The position numbers were made by a program, and so were the translations under genes. Shown here piece after piece: positions 49,716 through 57,788 of a stretch of DNA of 64,000 bases. A model generated the notes under the pieces. The model worked only from the letters and a program-made list of their open reading frames with translations. It ran no database searches and had not been told where the DNA came from. Source of the DNA: Micromonospora alfalfae (lineage in GTDB: Bacteria > Actinomycetota > Actinomycetes > Mycobacteriales > Micromonosporaceae); contig NZ_JAKKFH010000006.1 of the NCBI RefSeq assembly GCF_022230925.1, forward strand, positions 124,001-188,000. Reading direction: 5' to 3'. Positions within the stretch are counted from its first letter, which is position 1; each line of letters opens with the position of its first letter.

Positions 49716-51167
49716 TCAGGAGCGCGCGAGCCGCCGCAGCAGCGAGTCAGCGCCCAGCGGGTACGCGCCGTGCCGGCGTACCCCGTCGGCGACCTCGCGG
49801 TCCGACGAGACCACGACCACCGGCCGGCCCGCCGGCTCGGCGCGGACCAGTCGCCGGATCAGCTCGTCGGCGGTCTCACCCTTCCGGGAGAAGAGCACCC
49901 GTACGCCGCGCGGCGCGGGCGGCAGCCCGTGCATCCGCTCGGCGCCGTCGAAGACCACTGTGACCTCGTCGCCGGTCTGCGCGGCGATCCCGCCCAGCCC
50001 GGTGATCAGTCGTTTGCGCTGCTGCTCCAGGGACATCTCGCCGAAGCCACGCTTGGTGACGTTGTAACCGTCCACCACGAGGTGCGCCCGGGGCAGGGCG
50101 AGCAACTGGTCGAGCCGGGCCGGGTCGTCGGTGTCGCGGGCGCGGGCGGCGGGGCCGGCCGGGGCGGTGCCCGGCTGCTCGGCGAACGCGTCGGCGACGA
50201 AGTCGGCGGGGAGCTTGTCCACCGGGTCGAGCGCCAGCTCCCGGCGCAGCCCGACGGCGGCCTGACCGATGGTCTCCAGGAGCAGCCAGAGCCGGGCGTC
50301 GTCGACCGAGCGTGCCTCCTTGGCGCTGGCCCGGGCCACCCCGGCGGCGGCCTCGGCCTCGGCCAGCCGGGCCCGGGCACGGCGGAGTTCGGCGTCCACG
50401 TCGGCGCTGGCCCGGGCGGCCCGGCCGCGCTCGGTGGCCAGCAGCTCGGTGGCCTTCCGCTCACGGGCCTGGGTCTCCCGCAGGGTGCGGGCCACCTGTC
50501 GGGACTCCTCACGCAGCTGACCCAGCTCCTCGCGGACGCGGGCCAACTCGTCGCGGAGCTTCTCGGCCTCGACCCGGGCCACAGCGCGGTCGTGCTCGGC
50601 CCGGGTGGCCCGCTGCTCGGCCTCGCGGACCAACTCGGCGACGACGGCGCTGTCCGCCTCGGCGCGCACGGCCGCGCCGCTGGCGTCGATCAGCTCCCGC
50701 CAGCCGCGGGGCCGGGCCAGGTAGGCCAGCGCGGCCACCTCGACCGGGTCGGCGGCGGCCGGCGCGGTGCCCTCGACCACTGCCGCGCCGAGGTCACCGG
50801 CGTCGGACAGGACCCGCGCGGTGACCCGCTGCCGGAACAGCGGGTCGGCGGTGAGCTGGGCGGCGATGACCGGCGCGCCGAGCCGGGCGCGGCGGTTGGG
50901 GGCGAACTTTGCCACCCGGCGCAACGGCACCGGGACCTCGTCGGTGGGGAGGGTGGGCAGCACCGCAGCGGTGAGCGTCACGATCCGCTGGCGGACCGGC
51001 TCGGGCAGGGTGGGCTCCGGCTCGGCGGTGGGGCCGTCGTCCGTTGTCGGGTCCGATGCGCCCGATGTGTCGGTGACTACGTTGTCGTCCGGGTTGCCCA
51101 CAGCACCGTCGAGCGCGACCGGATCCTCCTGCGGGAGGTGGTCGTCGTAAGGCTCGGTGAGGGGCAT
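49716..51167 (-). CDS. NYN-domain protein with long coiled coil
   Basis: Protein of 483 residues. An acidic disordered N terminus (1-50), a helical region, a long charged coiled coil (about 165-290, including REEVGQ-type heptads such as RDELARVREELGQLREESRQ), and a C-terminal NYN/YacP-type PIN-like domain (about 355-480) with acidic residues in LVVDGYNVTKRG, VVFDGAERMHG, FSRKGETADELIRRLV and VVVSSDREVADGVRRHG. YacP-like domains (Rae1) are ribosome-associated or RNA-cutting nucleases, so RNA cleavage is the likely role. Divergent from the exonuclease/GIY-YIG gene. Confidence 0.88.
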   Translation of the reverse strand: MPLTEPYDDHLPQEDPVALDGAVGNPDDNVVTDTSGASDPTTDDGPTAEPEPTLPEPVRQRIVTLTAAVLPTLPTDEVPVPLRRVAKFAPNRRARLGAPVIAAQLTADPLFRQRVTARVLSDAGDLGAAVVEGTAPAAADPVEVAALAYLARPRGWRELIDASGAAVRAEADSAVVAELVREAEQRATRAEHDRAVARVEAEKLRDELARVREELGQLREESRQVARTLRETQARERKATELLATERGRAARASADVDAELRRARARLAEAEAAAGVARASAKEARSVDDARLWLLLETIGQAAVGLRRELALDPVDKLPADFVADAFAEQPGTAPAGPAARARDTDDPARLDQLLALPRAHLVVDGYNVTKRGFGEMSLEQQRKRLITGLGGIAAQTGDEVTVVFDGAERMHGLPPAPRGVRVLFSRKGETADELIRRLVRAEPAGRPVVVVSSDREVADGVRRHGAYPLGADSLLRRLARS

Positions 51168-51281
51168 GTGGCAAGTCTCCCACCGCGACCGGGCCCACCG
51201 CCCGGTGAGTGAGCCGATCTCTCATCCTAGCCCCATGGTGACGGATGGGACGGCTGCGACGGGAGTGTCGGACCGGGGCGC

Positions 51282-51287
51282 TAGCGT
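51282..51287 (+). promoter_or_regulatory. -10 box of leaderless DEDD exonuclease gene
   Basis: TAGCGT ends seven bases before the ATG at 51295, and supports that start over longer in-frame options. Confidence 0.5.
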
Positions 51288-51294
51288 GCCGCCG

Positions 51295-53049
51295 ATGGCA
51301 CAGGCGGAGTACGTCCAGGAGTCACTGGCCGGTCTCGACCCGGCGGTGGGCGGGGTGGACCCGGCGCTGCCGCTCTACGCGACGACCTTCGTGGTGGTCG
51401 ACCTGGAGACCACCGGCGGCGCGCCGGACGGTGGCGGCATCACCGAGATCGGCGCGGTCAAGGTGCGCGGCGGCGAGCAGTTGGGGGTGCTGGCGACCCT
51501 GGTCAACCCGGGCCAGCCGATTCCGCCGTTCATCACGGTGCTGACCGGCATCACCCAGGCCATGCTGGTGCCGGCGCCACCGATCGAGCAGGTGCTGCCG
51601 AGCTTCCTGGAGTTCATCGACGACGCGGTGCTGGTGGCCCACAACGCCCCGTACGACGTGGGCTTCCTCAAGGCCGCCTGCGCCAAGCACGGCTACCGCT
51701 GGCCCAACCCCCGGGTCCTGGACACGGCGGCGCTCGCCCGCCGGGTGCTGACCCGCGACGAGGTGCCCAACCGCAAGCTGGGCACCCTGGCCGCCTACTT
51801 CCGCACCGCCACCCAGCCCACCCACCGGGCGTTGGACGACGCGAAGGCCACCGTCGACGTGCTGCACGGGCTGATCGGCCGGCTCGGCGGGCACCGGGTG
51901 GACACCGTCGGCGACGCCATCGAGTTCGCCCGCGCGGTCACCCCTACCCAGCGCCGCAAACGGCACCTGGCCGAGGGGTTGCCCAAGGTCCCCGGGGTCT
52001 ACATCTTCCGGGCCGCCGACGACCGGCCGCTCTACGTGGGCACCTCGGTCGACATCGCCACCCGGGTGCGCAGCTACTTCACCGCCGGCGAGAAGCGTGC
52101 CCGGATCTCCGAGATGCTGGGCGCGGCCGAGCGGGTCGAGGCGGTGGAGTGCGCCCACTCGTTGGAGGCGGAGGTCCGCGAGCTGCGGTTGATCGCGGCG
52201 CACGCCCCGCCGTACAACCGCCGGTCCAAATACCCGGAACGGATGCTCTGGCTCAAGCTGACCGACGGTCCGTACCCTCGGCTGTCGATCGTCCGCGACC
52301 TCTCCCCCACCGACACCGCGTACCTCGGGCCGTTCACCTCCCGGCGGGCCGCCGAGCTGGCCGCCGCCGGTTTCCACGACGCGGTGCCGCTGCGCCAGTG
52401 CACCCACCGGCTCTCGCTGCGCACCGTCACGCCGGCCTGCGCGCTGGCCGAGCTGGGTCGCTGCCCGGCACCCTGCGAACACAAGATCACCCCGGAGGAG
52501 TACGACGACAGCGCCGCCGCGCCCTTCCGTACCGCGACGGCCAGCGACCCCCAGCCGGTGGTGGACGCGCTGCTCGCGCGGATCGACGTGCTCTCCCGCG
52601 ACCAGCGCTACGAGGAGGCAGCTGTGGTGCGGTCCCGGCTGGCCGCCGTGCTGCGGGCCACAGTGCGGATGCAGCGGCTGGCCGCGCTGACCGGGATCGT
52701 CGAGTTGGCCGCGGCCCGGCCGGCCGCCCGGGGCGGCTGGGAGTTGGCGCTGGTCCGGCACGGCAGACTGGCCGGCGCGGGGGTGTCCCCGCCGGGCGTT
52801 CACCCGCGTCCCACGTTGACAGCGATCCGGGCCACCGCCGAGACGGTGTCGGGCGGGCACGGGCCGGTGCCGGCCGCGACCGCCGAGGAGTCGGAGCGGA
52901 TCCTGTCCTGGTTGGAGCGACCGGAGACCCGACTCGTCGAGTTGTCCTCCGGTTGGTCGTCTCCGGCGAGTGGCGCGGGCCGGTTCCGTGACCTACTGGC
53001 GAAGGCCGAAGGCGGCGCGTCCCACCAACTCTCGACCGAACGCTCATGA
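51295..53049 (+). CDS. DnaQ-type exonuclease fused to UvrC-like GIY-YIG domain
   Basis: Protein of 584 residues, as in Rv2191. The N-terminal DEDDh exonuclease (about 25-190) shows FVVVDLETTGG, NPGQPIPPFITVLTGIT, LVAHNAPYDVGFL and THRALDDAKATVDV. A GIY-YIG nuclease (about 225-310) follows: PGVYIFRAADDRPLYVGTSV, then RVRSYFTAGEK, with the family glutamate in HSLEAEVRELRLI. A UVR-like helix DQRYEEAAVVRSRL is present, but the UvrC RNase H-like half and HhH motif are missing. It presumably works in DNA repair. The start is fixed by the leaderless promoter. Confidence 0.93.
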   Translation: MAQAEYVQESLAGLDPAVGGVDPALPLYATTFVVVDLETTGGAPDGGGITEIGAVKVRGGEQLGVLATLVNPGQPIPPFITVLTGITQAMLVPAPPIEQVLPSFLEFIDDAVLVAHNAPYDVGFLKAACAKHGYRWPNPRVLDTAALARRVLTRDEVPNRKLGTLAAYFRTATQPTHRALDDAKATVDVLHGLIGRLGGHRVDTVGDAIEFARAVTPTQRRKRHLAEGLPKVPGVYIFRAADDRPLYVGTSVDIATRVRSYFTAGEKRARISEMLGAAERVEAVECAHSLEAEVRELRLIAAHAPPYNRRSKYPERMLWLKLTDGPYPRLSIVRDLSPTDTAYLGPFTSRRAAELAAAGFHDAVPLRQCTHRLSLRTVTPACALAELGRCPAPCEHKITPEEYDDSAAAPFRTATASDPQPVVDALLARIDVLSRDQRYEEAAVVRSRLAAVLRATVRMQRLAALTGIVELAAARPAARGGWELALVRHGRLAGAGVSPPGVHPRPTLTAIRATAETVSGGHGPVPAATAEESERILSWLERPETRLVELSSGWSSPASGAGRFRDLLAKAEGGASHQLSTERS

Positions 53050-53175
53050 CCAACTGACCGATCGGACTACGTCGACTCGCTTAGGCTGTTAGAGAAGTGC
53101 AGTCCTGCCCGATTCGTGGGCCTGCTCCCCCGCCGGGTCCCGGCGATGTGGAGCCGGGGTGAGGAGGTGTCCCTC

Positions 53176-54969
53176 GTGGACGTCGACGCCGGACACGGCG
53201 CCGCCCTGGGGGGCGCCCTGCCGACACAGCCGGGTGAGCTGCCGCTCGCCCGCCGGCTGCGGTCGCTGCTCAGCTGGCCGACCACCGACTCGGACCCGGT
53301 CACCCAGCTGGTCCGCACCCACCGGGGCATCCATGCCGGCACCGACCCCGCGGTGCTGCGCCGTGCCTACACGATCGCCGAGAACATGCACCGCGGGCAG
53401 TTCCGCAAGAGCGGGGAACCGTACATCACCCATCCCCTCGCGGTGGCGCAGATCTGCGCCGAGCTGGGGATGGACACCACCACCCTGGTCGCGGCGCTGC
53501 TGCACGACACCGTGGAGGACACCCGCTACACGCTCCAGGCGCTCTCCGAGGACTTCGGCGGCGAGGTGGCCCACCTGGTCGACGGGGTGACCAAGTTCGA
53601 CAAGGCGTTCTACGGCAAGGCCGCCGAGGCGGAGACGGTCCGCAAGATGATCGTCGCGGCCGCCAAGGACGTGCGCGTGCTGATCATCAAGCTGGCTGAC
53701 CGGCTGCACAACATGCGCACGCTCGGGGTGCGCTCCGCGTCGTCGCGGGAACGGATCGCCCGCAAGACCCAGGAGGTGCTGGTCCCGCTCTGTGACCGGC
53801 TGGGCATCCAGACCCTCAAACGCGAGCTGGACGACGTGGTGCTGCTGCACCTTGAGCCCGACGAGCACGCCCGGCTGGCCCGGCACGTGCACGATCGGCC
53901 CGGCTGGGATTCGTACCTCGACTCGGTGGTCACCCGGGCCCGGGTGGCGCTGCGCCGCAGCCGGGTCGACGCCGAGGTGAGCCCCCGTCCCCGGCACCTC
54001 TACTCGATCTGGAAGGACACCATCGCCGGCGGCCACACGGCTCCGTACGACCTGCCCCGCATCGTGGTGGTGGTCGACGGCCCGGCCACCGACTGTTACG
54101 CCGCGCTGGGCGCGATCCACGGCACCTGGCGACCGGTGCCCGGCCGTTTCAAGGACTTCATCGCCTCGCCGAAGAACAACCTCTACCGTTCGCTGCACAC
54201 CAGCGTCTGCGGCCCCCAGGACCGCACAGTGGAGGTGCTGATCCGCACCGAGGAGATGCACCGCTCGGCCGAGTACGGCATTGCCGCCGACTTCCGTTTC
54301 CCCAGCTCCGGCAGCAGCACCGCCGCGGCCCGTGCCGAACAGTTGGACTGGCTGCGCCGGGTGCTCGACTGGGAGCCGGACGCCGCCGACCCGGCACAGT
54401 TCTACGAGTCGCTGCGCTGCGACCTGGCCGAGGGGCAGATCCAGGTCTTCGCGGACGGCCGGCAGGTAGTGCTGCCGGCCGGTGCCACGCCCGTCGACCT
54501 CGCCTACGAGCTGGGCAACGACCGGGGCGACCACTGCCTCGCCGCCCGCATCAACGGTCGGCTGGCCCCGCTCAGTTCGGAGCTGGACGAGGGCGACGTG
54601 GTGGAGATCTTCACCGAGAACGACGGCGACAACGGCTTCGAGGCCGGTGTGGCGCCGCGCGGCCCCCGGCGGGAGTGGCTGACCTTCGTCAAGTCGCCGC
54701 ACGCGCAGATGCAGATCAACAGGTGGTTCGCCGAGCACACCGAGCCGGGGATCACGATCAGCGACAAGGTCCGCCTCGGTCGGGCCACCATCGGGCTCGC
54801 CCTGCGTCAGCACAACCGGGGCCTCGCCAGTGACCTGCCACTGCTGCGCCTGTCCGAGGAGTTGGGTTACCCCGACCTGGAGACCTTGTTGGTAGCGGTC
54901 TTCGACCGGGCGATCGAACCGGACACCGTGGTCCGCCAGCTCATCGACCTGGTCGACCATCGACAGTGA
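53176..54969 (+). CDS. RelA/SpoT homologue, hydrolase-type, lacking ACT domain
   Basis: RSH-family protein of 597 residues. The HD hydrolase (about 30-190) is complete: GQFRKSGEPYITHPLAV, LLHDTVEDT and IIKLADRLHNMRT. The synthetase region (about 250-385) is altered: HLYSIW is preceded by PRPR, where active enzymes have GRxK, VEVLIRT replaces VEVQIRT, and AADF replaces AAHW. A TGS domain follows (about 423-485, IQVFADGRQVVLPAGAT). There is no ACT domain, so it is shorter than the usual RSH of 750-800 residues. Likely a (p)ppGpp hydrolase. GAGGAGGTG fixes GTG 53176. Confidence 0.88.
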   Translation: MDVDAGHGAALGGALPTQPGELPLARRLRSLLSWPTTDSDPVTQLVRTHRGIHAGTDPAVLRRAYTIAENMHRGQFRKSGEPYITHPLAVAQICAELGMDTTTLVAALLHDTVEDTRYTLQALSEDFGGEVAHLVDGVTKFDKAFYGKAAEAETVRKMIVAAAKDVRVLIIKLADRLHNMRTLGVRSASSRERIARKTQEVLVPLCDRLGIQTLKRELDDVVLLHLEPDEHARLARHVHDRPGWDSYLDSVVTRARVALRRSRVDAEVSPRPRHLYSIWKDTIAGGHTAPYDLPRIVVVVDGPATDCYAALGAIHGTWRPVPGRFKDFIASPKNNLYRSLHTSVCGPQDRTVEVLIRTEEMHRSAEYGIAADFRFPSSGSSTAAARAEQLDWLRRVLDWEPDAADPAQFYESLRCDLAEGQIQVFADGRQVVLPAGATPVDLAYELGNDRGDHCLAARINGRLAPLSSELDEGDVVEIFTENDGDNGFEAGVAPRGPRREWLTFVKSPHAQMQINRWFAEHTEPGITISDKVRLGRATIGLALRQHNRGLASDLPLLRLSEELGYPDLETLLVAVFDRAIEPDTVVRQLIDLVDHRQ

Positions 54970-55010
54970 CCCGGCGGGCCCCAGCGCGACCGAAAGACAT
55001 TCGCGACCAC

Positions 55011-55016
55011 TAGCCT
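55011..55016 (+). promoter_or_regulatory. -10 box of leaderless Nudix gene
   Basis: TAGCCT ends six bases before the ATG at 55023. Confidence 0.55.
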
Positions 55017-55022
55017 GGAGTC

Positions 55023-55565
55023 ATGATCCCCCGCTCCCGCGCCACCGGTCGGGCCCTCTTCTACCAGGCCTTCTACCGACTGCCGCTGCCGGTGCGTCGA
55101 CGCCTGGTCCGGCTGGCCGTGCCCAAGTACATCGTCGGCGCGGTGACCCTGGTCCGGGACATTGAGGCGACGGGCGCGGGTCGGTTGCTCATGCTGCGCC
55201 AGCCGCCCGGCAAGGGCTGGTCACTCCCCGCCGGCCTGCTCAACCGGGGTGAGTCCCCGGTGGTGGGCGCGGCCCGTGAGCTGTTCGAGGAGTCCGGGGT
55301 CCGGCTCCCCCCGTCCCGGCTGCGCCCGGCGGTGCCGAACGCGATCGTGCACGCCAAGGGCTGGGTGGACATGGTCTTCGAGGCCGAGGTGCCGGCGTCC
55401 AGCACCGAGCTGACAGTCGACGGCGCGGAGGTCTTCGAGGCCGCCTGGCACCCCCTTGACGACCTGCCCAAGCTGACCTGGCCGACGGCCCGGCTGCTCG
55501 CCTACTACGACATCGGGCCGCTGGCCGGGCAGTTCCCGCCGCCGGTGCCCGACGACACCCCGTGA
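55023..55565 (+). CDS. Nudix hydrolase
   Basis: Nudix pyrophosphohydrolase of 180 residues. The complete Nudix box is GLLNRGESPVVGAARELFEE followed by SGV, with all metal glutamates. An N-terminal amphipathic region (LFYQAFYRLPLPVRRRLVRL) precedes it, and KGWVDMVFEAEV belongs to the fold's strand after the box. It is transcribed from its own leaderless promoter, and its stop overlaps the next start as GTGA, so it is coupled to the nucleotidyltransferase. Substrate is unknown; nucleotide sugars are possible from context. Confidence 0.9.
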   Translation: MIPRSRATGRALFYQAFYRLPLPVRRRLVRLAVPKYIVGAVTLVRDIEATGAGRLLMLRQPPGKGWSLPAGLLNRGESPVVGAARELFEESGVRLPPSRLRPAVPNAIVHAKGWVDMVFEAEVPASSTELTVDGAEVFEAAWHPLDDLPKLTWPTARLLAYYDIGPLAGQFPPPVPDDTP

Positions 55566-56431
55566 CCGGCGCGGCCGGTGTGCCGGCCCAGCTGTGCGCT
55601 GTGGTGCTGGCCGCCGGCGAGGGCACCCGGCTGCGCCCGCTCACCGAACGGCTGCCCAAGGCGCTCTGCCCGGTGGGCAACGTGCCCCTGCTGGATCGGG
55701 CGTTGGCGCGGCTGGCCGGCCTGGGCCTGACCGGTCCCGACCGGGTCGCGGTGAACGCCTGCTACCTCGGTGACCAGGTGGTGGCGCACGTCGGCGACCG
55801 CGCACACCTGTCGGTGGAGCCGGGCGACCCGCTGGGCACCGCGGGCGGGGTGGCCAACCTGCGGGACTGGATCGACGGGCGACCGGTGCTGGTCGGCAAC
55901 GCCGACGCGTACCTCGCCGACCCGGCTGCTCCCCCGGGCCCGGACGTGGCCGCCCTGCTCGACGGCTGGGACGGGCACACCGTACGCCTGCTCGGCCAGC
56001 CCGCCGCGGACCCGACGGCGCCGGGCACCTTCGCCGGGCACTGCTTCACCGGCTTCTCGTTGCTGCCGTGGCGGCTGGTCCGGGACCTGCCTGTCGTCTT
56101 CTCGGACCTGGTACGCGCCGTGTGGCGTCCGGCCGAGGCGGCTGGCGACCTGACTGTGGTGCCCTACCCGGGCACCTTCTTCGACACCGGCACCCCGGCC
56201 GACTACCTGGCGGCCAACCTGCACTCCGCAGCCGGCGGCGTTCTCGTCGAGGAGTCCGCGACGGTGACCGGCCACTGTGTGGAGTCGGTCGTCGGCGCGG
56301 GCGCGCGGGTGGACGGTGACGTGTCCCGCACCGTGGTGTGGCCGGGCGCGACAGTACGGGCCGGCGAGCGGCTGCGGAACGTGATCCGGGCCGGGCGCGA
56401 CCTGACAGTGCCCTGCCCCGCCGAGGGCTGA
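55562..56431 (+). CDS. Sugar nucleotidyltransferase family protein
   Basis: NTP-transferase of 289 residues making NDP-sugars from sugar 1-phosphates. The signature VVLAAGEGTRLRPLTERLPK is complete, followed by VLVGNADAYLAD with the metal aspartate and GTFFDTGTPADYLAANL at the end of the catalytic domain. A short C-terminal segment (VEESATVTGHCVESVVGAGA then VWPGATVRAGERL) looks like a left-handed beta-helix tail. GTG 55562 overlaps the Nudix stop. The sugar is not predictable; mannose-1-phosphate guanylyltransferase-like enzymes are close relatives. Confidence 0.88.
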   Translation: MTGAAGVPAQLCAVVLAAGEGTRLRPLTERLPKALCPVGNVPLLDRALARLAGLGLTGPDRVAVNACYLGDQVVAHVGDRAHLSVEPGDPLGTAGGVANLRDWIDGRPVLVGNADAYLADPAAPPGPDVAALLDGWDGHTVRLLGQPAADPTAPGTFAGHCFTGFSLLPWRLVRDLPVVFSDLVRAVWRPAEAAGDLTVVPYPGTFFDTGTPADYLAANLHSAAGGVLVEESATVTGHCVESVVGAGARVDGDVSRTVVWPGATVRAGERLRNVIRAGRDLTVPCPAEG

Positions 56432-56510
56432 GCCCCGACGGCTCCCGCCTCCGGTCTCGGGCCGGAACATCTAGCATGGGCGACGACGCCGACGAACGGA
56501 GAAATGCCCC

Positions 56511-56798
56511 GTGATCACCGCGATCGTGCTGATCGACTGCGCCACCGATGCGATCCCCGAGGTGGCGGAGAACCTGGCCAACCTTCCCGGCGTCAGCGAG
56601 GTCTACTCGGTGGCCGGGCACGTCGACCTCATCGCCATCGTCCGGGTCCGCGAGTTCGACCAGATCGCCCAGGTCATCGCGGGCAGCATCTCCAAGGTCC
56701 CGGGAGTGCTCAACACCGAGTCGCACATCGCCTTCCGGGCGTACTCCCAGCACGACCTGGAGGAGGCGTTCGCGATCGGTCTGGCCAGCTCCGACTGA
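56511..56798 (+). CDS. Stand-alone Lrp/AsnC ligand-binding (RAM) domain protein
   Basis: Protein of 95 residues that consists only of the Lrp/AsnC effector domain, without HTH. The domain's strands and helices show as ITAIVLIDCATDAIPEVAEN, LPGVSEVYSVAGHVDLIAIV and ISKVPGVLNTESHIAFRAYS. Such single RAM proteins form higher oligomers and bind amino acids or partners. GTG 56511 has GGAG upstream; a TAGCAT (56472-56477) suits a -10 box with a leader of about 27 bases. It may modulate full-length Lrp proteins. Function is not established. Confidence 0.87.
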   Translation: MITAIVLIDCATDAIPEVAENLANLPGVSEVYSVAGHVDLIAIVRVREFDQIAQVIAGSISKVPGVLNTESHIAFRAYSQHDLEEAFAIGLASSD

Positions 56799-56848
56799 CC
56801 CGCTCGCCGTTTCGGGTCCGCGCCGGCCGTATGGCGGCGCGTAGCGCG

Positions 56849-56895
56849 CACAGGGCGGCCGGCCCACCCCGAGGGTGGACCGGCCGTCTGCTGTG
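56849..56895. terminator. Bidirectional hairpin between RAM and DUF4142 genes
   Basis: CACAG...GGCCGGCCCACCC and GGGTGGACCGGCC...CTGTG form a long stem (one mismatch in the inner 13 bases, plus the outer CACAG/CTGTG arms) around a CGA loop, between two convergent genes. Confidence 0.75.
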
Positions 56896-56901
56896 GCTAC
56901 G

Positions 56902-57594
56902 TCAGCTCTCGCTGGGAGCCGGTACCTCGGTGCTGCCGCCGCCCGGAGCCGGCGACTCGGTGCCGCTGCCGCCCGGAGCCGGCGACTCGGTGACAGTGCC
57001 GCCCGGAGCCGGGGACTCAGTGCCGGTGCCGCCCGGGCTGGGCGTACCGCTGGCGCTGGTCTGCGGAACCGGGATGCCAAGCTTGTTGGCGAGCGCCACC
57101 AACTCGTCGTAGTGCGTCTGCAGCGTCGGAAGCGCCGTCTGCGCCAACTGGACCACCGACTGCTCGGAGCCCTGCGAGATCTCCGTCTGGGTGGCCTGGA
57201 TGGCCTGGACGTGGCCAGCCAGCTCACTGGTCACCCAGAGCCTGTCGAACTCCGCGCCGCTGGCGTTGTTCAGCTTGTCGATGACCGCCTGCTGATCGGC
57301 GCTGGGCTCGTTCGGCAGTTCCACCCCGAGCTGCGACGCGGTCTGCTGCACCGTCTGGTCCAGCTGGGTGTGGTCGGTCTTCAGCATCGCGCCCAGGTCC
57401 TTGACCCCCTGGTCCTGGCCCTTCTGCTGAGCCAGGTCACCAGCGGTGATCTCGAACAGGTTGACCTGGTGTACCGCCTGCAGGTACTGGGTGTCCTGCG
57501 TTGACGGCTGTGCCGCGGCCTGCGCGGCCGCAGCCGGCGCGACACCGACAAGTACCAGCGCGGCCAACAGGCCGAGGCGTTTGATACCCAACAT
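56902..57594 (-). CDS. Secreted DUF4142 protein
   Basis: Exported protein of 230 residues. A signal peptide (about 1-27, GLLAALVLVGVAPAAAAQAA) precedes a DUF4142 ferritin-like helical domain (about 35-175: DTQYLQAVHQVNLFEITAGD, VKDLGAMLKTDHTQLDQTVQ, FDRLWVTSELAGHVQAIQAT). The C-terminal 50 residues are three to four TESPAPGG repeats, likely a flexible wall-spanning tail. AAGGGGGGGAAG fixes the ATG at 57594. DUF4142 proteins are often tied to envelope stress, but no function is shown here. Confidence 0.88.
   Translation of the reverse strand: MLGIKRLGLLAALVLVGVAPAAAAQAAAQPSTQDTQYLQAVHQVNLFEITAGDLAQQKGQDQGVKDLGAMLKTDHTQLDQTVQQTASQLGVELPNEPSADQQAVIDKLNNASGAEFDRLWVTSELAGHVQAIQATQTEISQGSEQSVVQLAQTALPTLQTHYDELVALANKLGIPVPQTSASGTPSPGGTGTESPAPGGTVTESPAPGGSGTESPAPGGGSTEVPAPSES
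56929..57042. repeat. Coding repeats for TESPAPGG units
   Basis: About three imperfect copies of a unit of about 30-33 bases, each containing GCCGCCCGGAGCCGG and encoding an 8-11 residue Pro/Ser/Thr/Gly segment of the DUF4142 protein. Confidence 0.6.
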
Positions 57595-57736
57595 GCTTCC
57601 CCCCCTTGAGACGTTGGACCGCACGGATACCCGGCTCACCGGGGTTATTCCTGCGATCGCCCGTCGCCCGGCGTCGACCGGTCCCGTCAGGGCCGTCCGA
57701 CTCCTGGTCGGATGGGCCGGGGGGTGTGGATACGAC

Positions 57737-57767
57737 GGGGCGCCCGCCGAAATCCGGCGGGCGCCCC
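57737..57767 (-). terminator. Terminator of the cytochrome bc1 operon
   Basis: GGGGCGCCCGCCG (57737-57749) and CGGCGGGCGCCCC (57755-57767) form a perfect 13-base stem with a 5-base loop, about 22 bases after the qcrB stop. Confidence 0.85.
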
Positions 57768-57788
57768 CGTAACTGTGTGACTGGGCGG

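Noticed and set aside
49659..51212. 517-codon plus-strand frame opposite the NYN-domain gene
   Set aside because: The minus-strand protein has clear NYN motifs and a coiled coil; the plus frame is Gly/Arg/Pro low complexity with no domain.
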